From: Urbifossiella sp046350095
Lineage (GTDB): Bacteria; Planctomycetota; Planctomycetia; Gemmatales; Gemmataceae
Assembly (NCBI GenBank): GCA_046350095.1
Contig: JAXMBA010000009.1
Location: 248,001 to 312,000, forward strand
Reading direction: 5' to 3'
DNA: 64,000 bases
Shown: in pieces, positions 55,419 to 64,000 of the stretch
Layout of the letters: each line of letters opens with the position of its first letter
Position numbering within the stretch: the first letter of the stretch is position 1
The notes under the pieces: model-generated
Seen by the model: only the letters and a program-made list of their open reading frames with translations
Databases searched by the model: none
What the model was told of the DNA's origin: nothing
Translations under genes and position numbers: made by a program

Positions 55419-56872
55419 TCGCCGCGCCCCCGGTAGGCCAACAGGTACACGCCGACGCCGACCCCCATGAAGCCGAGGCCGATCCGCGCCTCGCTCCGCT
55501 GCTCGGGGGTCATGAACATGTTCGCCAGCACTGCCGCCATCAGGAGGCAGTACAGGGCCGGCACCACCGGATACCCCCAGCAGCGGTACGGCCGATCGGC
55601 CGTCGGCAGGCGCCGGCGGAAGACGAAGATTGAAGCCACCGCCAGCGTCTCGAACGCGACAGCACCGAACATGGCGAAGTCGGTCACCACGTCGAACGGC
55701 GCCTTGTTCGCCGGCAGGTTCAGGTCGAGACCGAGCACGACCGGCAACCGGTACTGGGTGAGTGCGCTGACGCCGAGAACCGTCAAGCAGGCCCACCCCG
55801 CGAGCACGCCGATGGCCAGCGCCGGTGTGCCGAAAGCGGGGTGCAGTCGCTGGAGGGCGGCGGGTGCCAGGCGATCCTTACCCATGGCGAACAGTAGCCG
55901 CGGGCCGACCATAAGGTTCCCGTTCAGTGAGCCGAAGACGGAGGTCATCACGATCGCCGACGCCAACAAACTGCCGACCGGACCGAGCAGCCGGAGACAG
56001 AACTCGGTGGCGACGGTCGTGTTCCGCAGTTCGCTCATTTCCTCGCGGGGGATGACGAGGTAGTACGCCAGGTTCGCGCCGCAGTACAGCGCCACGAGCA
56101 GCAGCACGCCGCCGAGCAGGGCGCGGGGAATGTTTCGCTGCGGGTCTTGGATTTCTTCCGCGACCGGGGCGACGTTCATCCACCCGTGGTAGGCCCACAG
56201 CACGCCCACGAGCGCCGCCCCGTACAGTCTCCAGTTCACGCCGCCGAGCGACGCGGGCAGCGCCGGCGACAGGTACTCGGCCCGCGGGGGGTGGTTCGGC
56301 TCGCTGACGAGCGCGAGTACCGCGAACGGCAGCGTGATGATGAGTAACAGCGAGCCCACCTTCACGGTCGTGACGACGACTTGCAACCGCCCGCCGAGGA
56401 CCGTGCCACGTGCGTTCAGCGCCGCGAGCGCGGTGATGACCGTCACCGTGAGCGCCTGCCGCGGCCAAAAGGCAAGCACCTCGACGGTTTGACCGGGGTA
56501 CATCGCTTGCTTCAGCACGTCGTGGAACGACTCCGTGAACATCGTCGCCAGTGCGGCGATCGAGCCCGTGCGGATGATCCAGAATTCGACCCAGCCCCAC
56601 AGGAAGCCGGCCATCCGGCCGTAGGCTTCACGCAGGAACACGTAGTTGCCGCCGGCCCGCGGGAAGAGCGTCGCCACCTCCGCATACGCGAGCGCCCCCA
56701 GCAACGCGAGGACGCCACCGAGCACCCACACGCTGAGGGCGAGGCCAGTCTCGGGGACATTCTCGGCGACGTTGCGGGCCTTCTTGAACACGCCCGAGCC
56801 GATGACGGTGCCGACGACGATCGCGGCGGCCATCCACGGCCCGAGGACGCGGGCGAGCTGCGGGGTGTGCAT
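55415..56872 (-). CDS. APC-family amino-acid permease
   Basis: A 485-residue integral membrane protein with about 12 hydrophobic segments. It has the APC start 'VVGTVIGSGVFKKARNVAENVP', 'ALAYAEVATLFPRAGGNYVFLREAYG' and 'GVLWAYHGWMNVAPVAEEIQDPQRNIPRAL' with the usual EE loop. Probably a proton-coupled amino-acid transporter. Minus-strand TAAGAT lies 8 nt before the ATG and no Shine-Dalgarno is seen, consistent with a leaderless start. The stop overlaps the PhyH ATG. Confidence 0.9.
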   Translation of the reverse strand: MHTPQLARVLGPWMAAAIVVGTVIGSGVFKKARNVAENVPETGLALSVWVLGGVLALLGALAYAEVATLFPRAGGNYVFLREAYGRMAGFLWGWVEFWIIRTGSIAALATMFTESFHDVLKQAMYPGQTVEVLAFWPRQALTVTVITALAALNARGTVLGGRLQVVVTTVKVGSLLLIITLPFAVLALVSEPNHPPRAEYLSPALPASLGGVNWRLYGAALVGVLWAYHGWMNVAPVAEEIQDPQRNIPRALLGGVLLLVALYCGANLAYYLVIPREEMSELRNTTVATEFCLRLLGPVGSLLASAIVMTSVFGSLNGNLMVGPRLLFAMGKDRLAPAALQRLHPAFGTPALAIGVLAGWACLTVLGVSALTQYRLPVVLGLDLNLPANKAPFDVVTDFAMFGAVAFETLAVASIFVFRRRLPTADRPYRCWGYPVVPALYCLLMAAVLANMFMTPEQRSEARIGLGFMGVGVGVYLLAYRGRGE

Positions 56873-56894
56873 GGGGTCCGATCTTACCCCGGCG

Positions 56895-57749
56895 TCAGTC
56901 GAAAATCACCGTCTTGCGGTCGTAGACGAGGATGCGGTGGTCGATGTGCCAGCGCACGGCGCGGGACAGGACGACCTTCTCCAGGTCGCGGCCCTTCTCC
57001 AGCAAGTCTTCGAGCCCGTCACGGTGCGAGATGCGGACCACGTCCTGCTCGATGATCGGGCCCTCGTCCAGGTCTTCGGTGGCGTAGTGGCTCGTCGCCC
57101 CGATCAGCTTCACGCCGCGCTCGAAGGCCCGGTGGTACGGCTTGGCCCCGACGAACGCCGGGAGGAACGAGTGGTGGACGTTGATGACGCGGTGCGGGAA
57201 CGCCCGCACGAACTCGCCCGACAGCACTTGCATGTAGCGGGCGAGTACCACGAGGTCGATCTTGTGCTCGGCCAGCAGCGCAAGCTGCTGCCGCTCGGCC
57301 TCGGCCTTGTTGGCGGCGGGGACGGGAATGACGTGGAACGGGATGTCGTAGAACTTCGCCCACTTCTCCGCGTCGGGGTGGTTGGCGACGATCAGCGGGA
57401 TGTCGCAGGTGAGTTCCTTCGTGCGGTGCCGGTACAGCAGGTCCATCAGGCAGTGGTCGTACTTCGACACGAACAGCGCGACGCGGACCGGCTGGTCGGA
57501 GCGCTCGAGCCGCCAGCGCATGTCGAAGCGGTCGGCGAGCGGCGCGAAGCGGCGCGGGAACTCGGCGAGGTCGAGAGTGAAGCCGGGCAGCTCCCACTCG
57601 ACGCGCATCAGGAACAGGCCGCGCTCGGCGTCCTGGTGCTGGTCGGCGTGGAGGATGTTGGCGTCGTGCCGGTACAGGAATTCGCTGACCGCGGCGACGA
57701 TCCCCTTGCGGTCCGGGCAGGTCACGAGCAGGACGGCAGTCTTCTTCAT
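56895..57749 (-). CDS. purU: formyltetrahydrofolate deformylase
   Basis: PurU hydrolyses 10-formyl-THF to THF and formate, supplying formate for purine synthesis and balancing one-carbon units. The 284-residue protein has an N-terminal ACT domain ('LLVTCPDRKGIVAAVSEFLY') and a formyltransferase core. Motifs are 'VALFVSKYDHCLMDLLYR', 'LVVLARYMQVLS', 'NVHHSFLPAFVGAKPYHRAF' (catalytic His) and 'SHYATEDLDEGPIIEQD'. Length matches the family. Confidence 0.95.
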   Translation of the reverse strand: MKKTAVLLVTCPDRKGIVAAVSEFLYRHDANILHADQHQDAERGLFLMRVEWELPGFTLDLAEFPRRFAPLADRFDMRWRLERSDQPVRVALFVSKYDHCLMDLLYRHRTKELTCDIPLIVANHPDAEKWAKFYDIPFHVIPVPAANKAEAERQQLALLAEHKIDLVVLARYMQVLSGEFVRAFPHRVINVHHSFLPAFVGAKPYHRAFERGVKLIGATSHYATEDLDEGPIIEQDVVRISHRDGLEDLLEKGRDLEKVVLSRAVRWHIDHRILVYDRKTVIFD

Positions 57750-57788
57750 GGTGGCCGGTGGTCAGTGGTCGGTAGTTAATCGGTCACG

Positions 57789-60179
57789 TCAATCGGTGAG
57801 GCCTTCGGCGAAGGCGTCGGCCTCGGCGGTCGTCTGCGCGGTGTGAATCACCTGCACGGCGGCGTGAACCTCGCCCTCCACCACGTCGGCGGCATGGGCC
57901 TTCTTGATCGCCTGCTCGGTGCTCGTCGGGTCCACGACGCGGCACGTCTCCGTCAGCCGGTCGGCCAACTCCTTCAACTCCGCCTGCCACGTCGCGGCCT
58001 CGACGCCCGGCGGCGTCAGCTGCTGGAACTCCTCCAGCAGCAGGATTAGCCGCAGCAGGTGGCGGAAGATGAGCCCCTCCTGCTTGGTCAGTTCCTTGCT
58101 CGTGACGTACAGGTTGAAGTTGCCGCCGAAGCCGAACAGCACGTCGCCCGCGGCCCACACTGGTTCCGTGTTGAAGTCGCCGACCTCGGGGTAATTGGCG
58201 TCGAACAGCAGCCGCAGCTTCTGGGCGAACACCGGCGGCCGCTCGTCCCACGGGATGAACTCGTCCTCCTCGTCGTCGTCCTGCTTCGGCGGCTTCGCCA
58301 CCATCAGCCCGCGGGCGATCAGCTCGGGGTTCAGCACTTCCGTTTGCAGCGGCCCCTCGGGCATCTCCCACGGCACACGTACGTAGCGCAAGAGCGGCTT
58401 CGGCAGTTCCAGCACGCTCTCGAACGCCTGCAACCGCTCCTCGGGCGTGGCCGTGGCGAGCGTGTTGATGAGGTACGCGCCGTACAGCGGGTGGCAGGCC
58501 CGGAACACGAGCAGCGTGTCGAGCGCGGCCGTCGGCGTGGCGGTGACGGGAACGTACTCCGGTTTCGCTGGCGCCGAACTCACGACAGCCGCGGCACCCG
58601 GCACGAGGTCGATCACGATCCCCGTCTTCTTCTCCGGTGTCTCCTGCTTCCTGTCTCCTGACTCCTCCGCCGGCGGCGGCGGGTCGAGCACCACGAACCC
58701 GTGTTCGTGCAGCGTCCGCATCATTCGCGTCAGCTGCTTCATGCCGGCCTCGACGCGCGGTTGATCCAGCAGCCGCTTGCGGACGACGGCGCGAATCTTC
58801 TCCACGTCTGGCGACACCTTCAGCAGGTACGCCAGCAGCCGCCACGGCAGCGGCCCCTTGCTGTACAGCCGCGCCGGCGGCGCCGCCTTCAGCCGCTCGA
58901 AGTCGCCCTCGCCCCAATACTTTCGCTGCTGGTTGCGGCTCGGCTTCTTCTTCAGCAGCGCCTTCTTCGCCTTCATCAGGCCGGGGTCTTTCGTCGTCTC
59001 GGGAATCTGGTCGTACTGCTGCTTCCAGCGCACGATGCGCACGTCGTCCTCGTGCGGGAAGGCGTACACGAAGCCCTCGGTGTCGTACTGCGGCCGGCCG
59101 GCGCGGCCGAAAATCTGGTGCGCCGTGCTCGGGTCGATCACCTTCTCCTTGCCGAACGGCCCTTTCATCAGGCTCGACAGGACCACCGACCGCGCCGGCA
59201 GGTTGATCCCCGCGGCCAGCGTCTCGGTGCAGAGCGCGACGGAGAGAAGCTTCTTCTCGAACAGGTCTTCCACGACGCGGCGGTACTTCGGCAGCAGGCC
59301 GGCGTGGTGGACGCCGACGCCGCGGCGGAGCATCTGCTTCAGCTTCGGGCCGACGCCCTGGGGCCACTCCAGCAGATCGACCTCCTTGTTCAGCGCGGCC
59401 TTCTGGGCCGCGGTCATCAGGTCGAGCCCCTTCAGCTGCTCGGCCACGCTCCAGCACTCGTCGCGGTTGAAGCAGAACACCAGGGCCGGCGTCTTCCGCG
59501 TCGCCTCGTCGCCCTTCGCCAGATCAACTACGAGTTCGTTCAGGAACTGGTCCGGCACCCACCTGTACGTCAGCGGCACTTTCCGCTCGCGCCCTTCCAC
59601 GAGTTCCAGCTTGCGGCCGTGGCAGCGGTCGAGCCAGGTGATGAACTCGACGGCGTTGCCGACGGTCGCCGACAGCAGCAGCAGCCGGACGTGCTTCGGG
59701 AGCATGTTCAGCGACAGTTCCCAGACGATACCGCGCTCGGGGTCGGCGAAGCTGTGGAACTCGTCCATCACGACGCCGGACACGTGCGAGAAGTCGAACC
59801 CCTCCTGGTGCAGCAGCCGGTTCAACAGAATCTCGGCGACGACGACGAGGACGCGGGCGTTCGGGTTGACGCGGCGGTTGCCGGTGACGAGGCCCACGTC
59901 CTCGGCCTTGAAGCCCCAGCGGACCGCCGCCGCCTGCATCTCGGCGAACTTCTGCTCGGTGAGGGCGATGAGCGGGGTGGTGTAGTAGGCGACGGTGTTG
60001 GTGTGGAGCGCCTCGTAGAGCGCCGCCTGTGCGATCATCGTCTTGCCGGTGCCGGTGGGGGCGCACACGAGCACGCCCTGGTCGGCGGTGAACCACGACA
60101 GGAGGGCTTCTTCCTGGACGGTGTAGGGCGGGTAGGGGAGCTGGTCGAGGTACTTGGTCGCCAGGTCGCTGCGGTCCAC
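57789..60179 (-). CDS. Ski2-like SF2 DEAD/DEAH helicase
   Basis: The 796-residue protein starts at GTG and has Walker A 'APTGTGKT' (about 40-47), a DExH box 'MDEFHSF', SAT in 'LLLSATVGNAVEF', 'GVGVHHAGLLPKYRRVVEDLF', 'TETLAAGINLPAR' and motif VI 'QIFGRAGRPQ'. The C-terminal 350 residues, with an acidic 'QDDDEEDEF' loop, are family-specific. It resembles Ski2/Mtr4-type RNA or DNA helicases; the substrate is unknown. TACACT 24 nt upstream may be its -10 box. Confidence 0.9.
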   Translation of the reverse strand: MDRSDLATKYLDQLPYPPYTVQEEALLSWFTADQGVLVCAPTGTGKTMIAQAALYEALHTNTVAYYTTPLIALTEQKFAEMQAAAVRWGFKAEDVGLVTGNRRVNPNARVLVVVAEILLNRLLHQEGFDFSHVSGVVMDEFHSFADPERGIVWELSLNMLPKHVRLLLLSATVGNAVEFITWLDRCHGRKLELVEGRERKVPLTYRWVPDQFLNELVVDLAKGDEATRKTPALVFCFNRDECWSVAEQLKGLDLMTAAQKAALNKEVDLLEWPQGVGPKLKQMLRRGVGVHHAGLLPKYRRVVEDLFEKKLLSVALCTETLAAGINLPARSVVLSSLMKGPFGKEKVIDPSTAHQIFGRAGRPQYDTEGFVYAFPHEDDVRIVRWKQQYDQIPETTKDPGLMKAKKALLKKKPSRNQQRKYWGEGDFERLKAAPPARLYSKGPLPWRLLAYLLKVSPDVEKIRAVVRKRLLDQPRVEAGMKQLTRMMRTLHEHGFVVLDPPPPAEESGDRKQETPEKKTGIVIDLVPGAAAVVSSAPAKPEYVPVTATPTAALDTLLVFRACHPLYGAYLINTLATATPEERLQAFESVLELPKPLLRYVRVPWEMPEGPLQTEVLNPELIARGLMVAKPPKQDDDEEDEFIPWDERPPVFAQKLRLLFDANYPEVGDFNTEPVWAAGDVLFGFGGNFNLYVTSKELTKQEGLIFRHLLRLILLLEEFQQLTPPGVEAATWQAELKELADRLTETCRVVDPTSTEQAIKKAHAADVVEGEVHAAVQVIHTAQTTAEADAFAEGLTD

Positions 60180-60215
60180 GTCCGTCCCCCGGTGTGAACC
60201 GTTAGTGTAGCCGGC

Positions 60216-61742
60216 TCAGCGGGCGCGAACCGCCCACCCGATCGCCAACCCGATGAGCGCCAGGATCACGACCGCGGCCGCCGCGCTCCACCCGTCGCGC
60301 GGCGCCAGGCGGCCGGCGTCCGGCGGGGCGACCATCGCACCGTAAGGCCCCGAGGGCCCGTCGGGGCCGGGCGGGTTCTCGCCTTCGATCAGGTCGTTGC
60401 CGCCGTCCGGCCGCTTTTGCAGCGTGAAGGCGTCGTACAGGTCGCCGCGGGCGGTGCGCGACTCGTACACGAGTTCGTCCCCCTCGAAGCGCACGAGCTG
60501 GTAGAGCTGGACGCCGTTGCCGCGGCGGACCATCCACGGCGCGTCGCCGCCGGTGTACAGCTTCGGGCCGCTCACCGACACCACGTACACCGTGCCGCGC
60601 AGCGTCTGCACCTGAAGCCCGGTGAGCGTGTTGTCCTCCCGCATCAGCCCGCTCCGGCCGTAGGTGTGGTCGTGGCCTTGCAGCACCAGATCGACGCCGC
60701 GCGGGGCCGCGTCGATGACCTTCCGCCACGCCTCACGGACGCCGGCGTTGTCCCGCCCCGCGACCGGCGAATAAATCGGGTGGTGGAACGCGAGGACCGT
60801 CCAGCGGTTCGGGTTGTCGGCGAGTACGCCTTCGAGCCACTTCGCCTGCTCGGCGTGCTTCTCGTTCGAGTTCAGCACGACGAGCCGGACGCCCTGGTAG
60901 TCGAGGAAGTAGCAGCTTTCCTGCAAGCCGGCGGGGCCGTGCTCGGGGAGCGTGAACTGCGGCCGCCAGTGGTTCGTGAGCCCCTTCGGGCCGCTGTACT
61001 CGTGGTTCCCCGCGGCCGGGACGCTCGGCACCATGCCGTTGATCCACCCCGCCGCGGCGTGCCACTCGCCCCACTGGAGGTCGCTGTTGCCGGCGTCCAC
61101 GAGGTCGCCGGCGTGGACGATAAACCGGGCCTTCGGCATGTCCGAGTACGCCCCGCGGGCCACCCGCGACCACAGGCTGCGGATGCCGTTCTGGGCGTCG
61201 CCGAAGTAGATGAACCCGAACGGCTCCGGCTCCTTCGCGGCGGTCTCGAACTGGAACCACTCGCTCCAGTTCGAGCCGTCGCCGACGCGGTACACGTACT
61301 TCGTCTTCGCCACGAGGCCGGTGAAGTTCACGCTGTGGTACAGCGCGTCGTAGCCGCCGGCGGTCAGCTTCTCGGTGCGGGCGGCGGCGCGGGTCACACG
61401 CTTCTCGTCGTACCCGTGCCAGCCCTTCTCGAACGCCGGCCCGTCGGTGGCGACGGCCAGTTCGGCCACCGGCGCACGCACGGTCGTGTCGGTCCGCCAC
61501 GTCACGGCCTGCGAGTTGGTCGGGTCCCCGGCGAACGTGAGGATGACGCGGTCCGGCTGCGCGGCCGGCCGGTAAATCGCCGTCGGGTTCGCACGCGGCG
61601 GCCCGCCCGCGGGGGGGGGATCGATCGACGCCGGCGCGGGTACGGGTGCGGGGGAGGCCTGCCGGAAGGCGGCGACGACGGCGACGAGCCCCAGGAGGGA
61701 CGCGGCGGCCAGAAGGACGGCGTGCGAGCGCGGTGAGGGCAT
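60216..61742 (-). CDS. membrane-anchored purple-acid-phosphatase-type metallophosphoesterase
   Basis: The 508-residue protein has an N-terminal signal or anchor (about 8-26) and a Fn3-like N-domain (about 60-170: 'DRVILTFAGDPTNSQAVTWRTD'). A metallophosphoesterase core follows: 'YFGDAQNG', 'IVHAGDLVDAG', 'PAAGNHEYSG', 'FHHPIYSP' and 'LQGHDHTYGR' provide the metal ligands. A C-terminal hydrophobic helix (about 484-503) follows a Pro-rich linker. It probably hydrolyses phosphate esters in the periplasm. Confidence 0.9.
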   Translation of the reverse strand: MPSPRSHAVLLAAASLLGLVAVVAAFRQASPAPVPAPASIDPPPAGGPPRANPTAIYRPAAQPDRVILTFAGDPTNSQAVTWRTDTTVRAPVAELAVATDGPAFEKGWHGYDEKRVTRAAARTEKLTAGGYDALYHSVNFTGLVAKTKYVYRVGDGSNWSEWFQFETAAKEPEPFGFIYFGDAQNGIRSLWSRVARGAYSDMPKARFIVHAGDLVDAGNSDLQWGEWHAAAGWINGMVPSVPAAGNHEYSGPKGLTNHWRPQFTLPEHGPAGLQESCYFLDYQGVRLVVLNSNEKHAEQAKWLEGVLADNPNRWTVLAFHHPIYSPVAGRDNAGVREAWRKVIDAAPRGVDLVLQGHDHTYGRSGLMREDNTLTGLQVQTLRGTVYVVSVSGPKLYTGGDAPWMVRRGNGVQLYQLVRFEGDELVYESRTARGDLYDAFTLQKRPDGGNDLIEGENPPGPDGPSGPYGAMVAPPDAGRLAPRDGWSAAAAVVILALIGLAIGWAVRAR

Positions 61743-61815
61743 GACGGCCGGGGGAGAAGGCGCGAGTCCGCTCCATCATGCGCGAAACGCGGCCGGTGTC
61801 CACCCGGTTCGCCGC

Positions 61816-61844
61816 TTGCGACCCGCCCCCGCGGCGGGTACTGT
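61816..61844 (+). promoter_or_regulatory. candidate promoter of the Gfo/Idh/MocA gene
   Basis: TTGCGA (61816-61821) and TACTGT (61839-61844) are separated by 17 bp and lie 35 nt upstream of the ATG at 61880. Sequence match only. Confidence 0.4.
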
Positions 61845-61879
61845 TCAGGATCGGCTCGCCTCTCGCCCCGGAGTCCCAC

Positions 61880-63313
61880 ATGCCCCGCCCCAGTCGCCGT
61901 GACTTCGTCCGCACCACCCTCGCCACCGCCGCGACCGTCACCGTCGCCGGCACCAAGTCGTCCGGCCGAGTGATCGGGGCCAACGACACGATCCGCGTCG
62001 CCGTGGCCGGCCTCAACGGCCGCGGCGACTCGCACGTCGGCGCGTACCTCGGCATGGAGGGCGTGCAGGTCGCGTACCTCGTGGACCCCGACACCCGCAC
62101 CTACAAGAAGCACCTCGACAAGATTGCCAAGGCGAACAAGCCCGCGCCGCAGACCGTGCAGGATATCCGCCGCGCGCTCGAGGACCGCAACGTGGACGCG
62201 GTCAGCATCGCCACGCCGAACCACTGGCACGCGCTGATGACGATCTGGGCCTGCCAGGCCGGCAAGGACGTTTACGTCGAGAAGCCGTGCAGCCACAACG
62301 TCCACGAGGGGAAGATCGCGGTCGAGACGGCCCGGCGGCACCGGCGGATCGTGCAGCACGGCACGCAGAACCGGAGCAGCCGGGCGTGGGCCGAACTCGC
62401 GGCTATCGCCAAGAGCGGGCAGCTCGGCAAGCTGCTGGTGTCGCGCGGGCTGTGCTACAAGTCGCGGAACTCGATCGGCACCAAGGCCGCGACGCCGCCG
62501 CCAGCCGAGCTCGACTTCAACCTGTGGACCGGACCCGCGCAGAGCCGCCCGCACCACGGCAACCTCGTGCATTACAACTGGCACTGGTTCTGGGACTTCG
62601 GCAACGGCGACATCGGCAACCAGGGCGTCCACCAGATGGACGTGGCCCGGTGGCTGATTACGAACGCCACGTGGCCGCGCTCGGTGCTCAGCCTCGGCGG
62701 CCGGTTTGGCTACACCGACCAGGGCGAGACGCCCAACAGCCAGATCACCGTCATGGACTACGGCGAGACGCAACTCGTGTTCGAGGTCCGCGGCCTGCGG
62801 ACCGATCAGTTCCACGGGCAGACGGTCGGCAACGTCCTGCACTTCGAGGCCGGCGTGGTGGCGAACGGCCGGCTGTTCCGCCCGGGTCGCACCGAGGGCG
62901 AGCCACTCCCGAAGGTGGAAGGGCCGCTGCCGAAGCCGGGGAGCATCTTCCAGAACTTCATCGCTTGTGTGCGGAGCCGCCGCGTCGAGGACCAGCACGC
63001 CGACATCGCCGTCGGCCACGTCTCCAGCGGGCTGTGCCACCTGGCGAACATCAGCTACCGCCTCGGCCGCGAGGAGGCGTTCAACCCGCGGACGCAGGCC
63101 GTGGCCGGGAACAGTGCCGCCACGGAGACGCTGGAGCGGCTCGAAGCGCACCTCCGCGGCAACGCCGTGCAACTCGACACGGGCAAACTGAAAGTCGGCC
63201 GGCGGCTGGAGTTCGACGCCGCGACGGAGCGCTTCAAGAACGACGCCGAGGCCAACGCCCTGCTGACGCGGCAGTACCGGGCGCCGTTCGTGGTGCCCGA
63301 CCGCGTGGCGTGA
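61880..63313 (+). CDS. secreted Gfo/Idh/MocA-family oxidoreductase
   Basis: The 477-residue protein has a twin-arginine signal (SRRDFVRTTLATAATVTVAG, about 5-24). The NAD(P)-binding 'IRVAVAGLNGRGDSHVGAYL' and 'VSIATPNHWHALMTIWACQAGKDVYVEKPCSHN' (EKP motif) follow. The C-terminal alpha/beta domain has 'WHWFWDFGNGDIGNQGVHQMDVARW'. Sugar or polyol dehydrogenation outside the cytoplasm is likely; export with a bound cofactor suits Tat. The in-frame codons upstream lack similarity; GGAG precedes the ATG. Confidence 0.93.
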   Translation: MPRPSRRDFVRTTLATAATVTVAGTKSSGRVIGANDTIRVAVAGLNGRGDSHVGAYLGMEGVQVAYLVDPDTRTYKKHLDKIAKANKPAPQTVQDIRRALEDRNVDAVSIATPNHWHALMTIWACQAGKDVYVEKPCSHNVHEGKIAVETARRHRRIVQHGTQNRSSRAWAELAAIAKSGQLGKLLVSRGLCYKSRNSIGTKAATPPPAELDFNLWTGPAQSRPHHGNLVHYNWHWFWDFGNGDIGNQGVHQMDVARWLITNATWPRSVLSLGGRFGYTDQGETPNSQITVMDYGETQLVFEVRGLRTDQFHGQTVGNVLHFEAGVVANGRLFRPGRTEGEPLPKVEGPLPKPGSIFQNFIACVRSRRVEDQHADIAVGHVSSGLCHLANISYRLGREEAFNPRTQAVAGNSAATETLERLEAHLRGNAVQLDTGKLKVGRRLEFDAATERFKNDAEANALLTRQYRAPFVVPDRVA

Positions 63314-63325
63314 GCCGGACATTCC

Positions 63326-63356
63326 CACTGCCCGGCGGAAAATCCGTCGGGCGGTG
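63326..63356 (+). terminator. hairpin terminator after the Gfo/Idh/MocA gene
   Basis: A 14-bp stem with two G-U wobbles (63326-63339 with 63343-63356) closes an AAA loop, 13 nt after the stop codon. No U-tract. The next gene's start is 18 nt further on. Confidence 0.6.
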
Positions 63357-63373
63357 TCGTCTACCCTTCTGAC

Positions 63374-63850
63374 ATGACGCCCCGCCAGCTCGCCGACCTG
63401 GTCGCGGCCCACGCCCCGGCGCTGACGCTGTACGCCCGGACGTGGTGCCTCGCGCCCGACGACGCCGTGCAGGACGCGTTCTGCAAGCTCGCCGCGCTGC
63501 GCGCCGCGCCTGCCGACCCGGCCGCGTGGCTTTTCCGCGCCACCCGCAACGCCGCGATCGACCTCGGCCGGTCCGACCGCCGCCGGCGGCTGCGGGAAGA
63601 AGCGGTCGCGCGGCCCGACCTCTGGTTCGTCGAAGCCGAAATCGACGGGCTGGACGCAGCCGAGGCCGTGGCCGCGCTGGAGTGCTTGCCACCCGAGCAG
63701 CGCGAGGTAATCGTCGCCCGGCTTTGGGGCGGGCTGACGCTGGAGCAGGCGGCGGACGCGGCCGGGTGCGCCGTGAGCACCGCGTTCCGCCGCTACGAAG
63801 CCGGCATCGCCGCGCTGCGGGCGCGGCTCGGCGTGGGGGACACCGCATGA
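63374..63850 (+). CDS. ECF-type RNA polymerase sigma factor
   Basis: The 158-residue protein has sigma2 (about 12-75, 'APDDAVQDAFCKLAALRAAPADPAAWLFRATRNAAIDLGRS') and sigma4 (about 98-150, 'LECLPPEQREVIVARLWGGLTLEQAADAAGCAVSTAFRRYEAGI'). It directs RNA polymerase to a special regulon. TACCCT (63362-63367) is 6 nt before the ATG, with no Shine-Dalgarno. Its stop overlaps the next ATG, suggesting co-translation with its likely anti-sigma partner. Confidence 0.92.
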   Translation: MTPRQLADLVAAHAPALTLYARTWCLAPDDAVQDAFCKLAALRAAPADPAAWLFRATRNAAIDLGRSDRRRRLREEAVARPDLWFVEAEIDGLDAAEAVAALECLPPEQREVIVARLWGGLTLEQAADAAGCAVSTAFRRYEAGIAALRARLGVGDTA

Positions 63851-64000
63851 CCGACCGCCTCGCCCGCTTCACGCCCGTCGGCCCAGACCCGACCGAGTTG
63901 CTCGTCCGCATGGGGCAGGCGTCCGCTCCGACGCGGTTGCGGTGGAAACTCGCCGTCGCCGCGCTTCTGGCGTCGAACGTGGCATTGACCTGGTTCGCGC
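63847..64000 (+). CDS. truncated gene, possible membrane anti-sigma factor (5' end)
   Basis: The ATG overlaps the sigma-factor stop (ATGA). The visible 51 residues contain a hydrophobic segment beginning about residue 35 (AVAALLASNVALTWF) after a short cytoplasmic part. This placement is typical of ECF anti-sigma factors. The gene runs off the right edge, so the family is not confirmed. Confidence 0.5.
   Translation, partial: MTDRLARFTPVGPDPTELLVRMGQASAPTRLRWKLAVAALLASNVALTWFA

Overview
The window looks like chromosomal DNA of a planctomycete, most likely family Gemmataceae. The reasons are the high G+C content and a set of families typical of that group: a DUF1501 protein beside a PSCyt1/DUF1549/DUF1553 cytochrome-type protein, a large PVC-type heme-binding protein with a C-terminal CxxCH, several Hanks-type kinases, a WD40 secretory protein, a Gfo/Idh/MocA oxidoreductase with a twin-arginine signal, and a giant surface protein with the planctomycete N-terminal 'LExRxxP' type motif. 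kdsB supports a Kdo-containing, Gram-negative-type envelope. I saw no tRNA, rRNA, CRISPR array, transposase, prophage or replication origin. The species assignment is an inference.

Layout. 1-4.5 kb (+): a PQQ-type beta-propeller protein, a small winged-helix protein, kdsB and pyrG. 4.5-10.3 kb (-): a kinase-PilZ fusion, a secreted cupredoxin-like protein, and a cluster of two ROK sugar kinases, trpF and a histidinol-phosphatase/IMPase-type phosphatase. 10.4-14.9 kb (+): a GNAT acetyltransferase, an approximately 600-nt noncoding GC-rich leader, an HTH-receiver regulator, an FAD oxidoreductase and an aldo/keto reductase. 14.9-20.8 kb (-): a secreted catabolic/cytochrome cluster (squalene-cyclase-like repeat protein, alpha/beta hydrolase, DUF1501, PSCyt1-DUF1549-DUF1553). 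21-25.4 kb (+): a 1429-residue trypsin/RTX-like/FG-GAP protein.

25.4-31.7 kb (-): a ceramidase-like hydrolase translationally coupled to a TIM-barrel isomerase, a WD40 protein, and a histidine kinase with an NtrC-like regulator whose sigma54-contact loop is degenerate. 31.8-40.7 kb: an SUI1/YciH-like protein, a glycine-zipper lipoprotein, the PVC heme protein, gamma-glutamyltransferase, acpS and a UvrD/PcrA helicase. 40.7-49.8 kb (-): a housekeeping block, gyrA-like, gyrB-like, then gap - membrane protein - pgk - accD - protein kinase with very short spacers. 50-54 kb: a PhnD-like binding protein, a TolC-family protein, and a Clp-N/ThiD2/ThiE fusion. 54-64 kb: a hypothetical protein, PhyH dioxygenase coupled to an APC permease, purU, a Ski2-like helicase, a metallophosphoesterase, the Gfo/Idh protein, and an ECF sigma factor overlapping a truncated gene at the right edge.

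The most unusual points are domain combinations in otherwise ordinary genes (kinase+PilZ with full c-di-GMP signature, Clp-N+ThiD2+ThiE, trypsin split by a 220-residue insertion, unknown domain+SUI1), a tyrosine-kinase-type catalytic loop in the kinase that closes the gap/pgk/accD operon, several long palindromic elements in intergenic spacers, and a group of genes whose only visible signal is a TANNNT box 5-8 nt before the start codon, as in leaderless transcription. No obvious self-contained new defence or mobile system was found.
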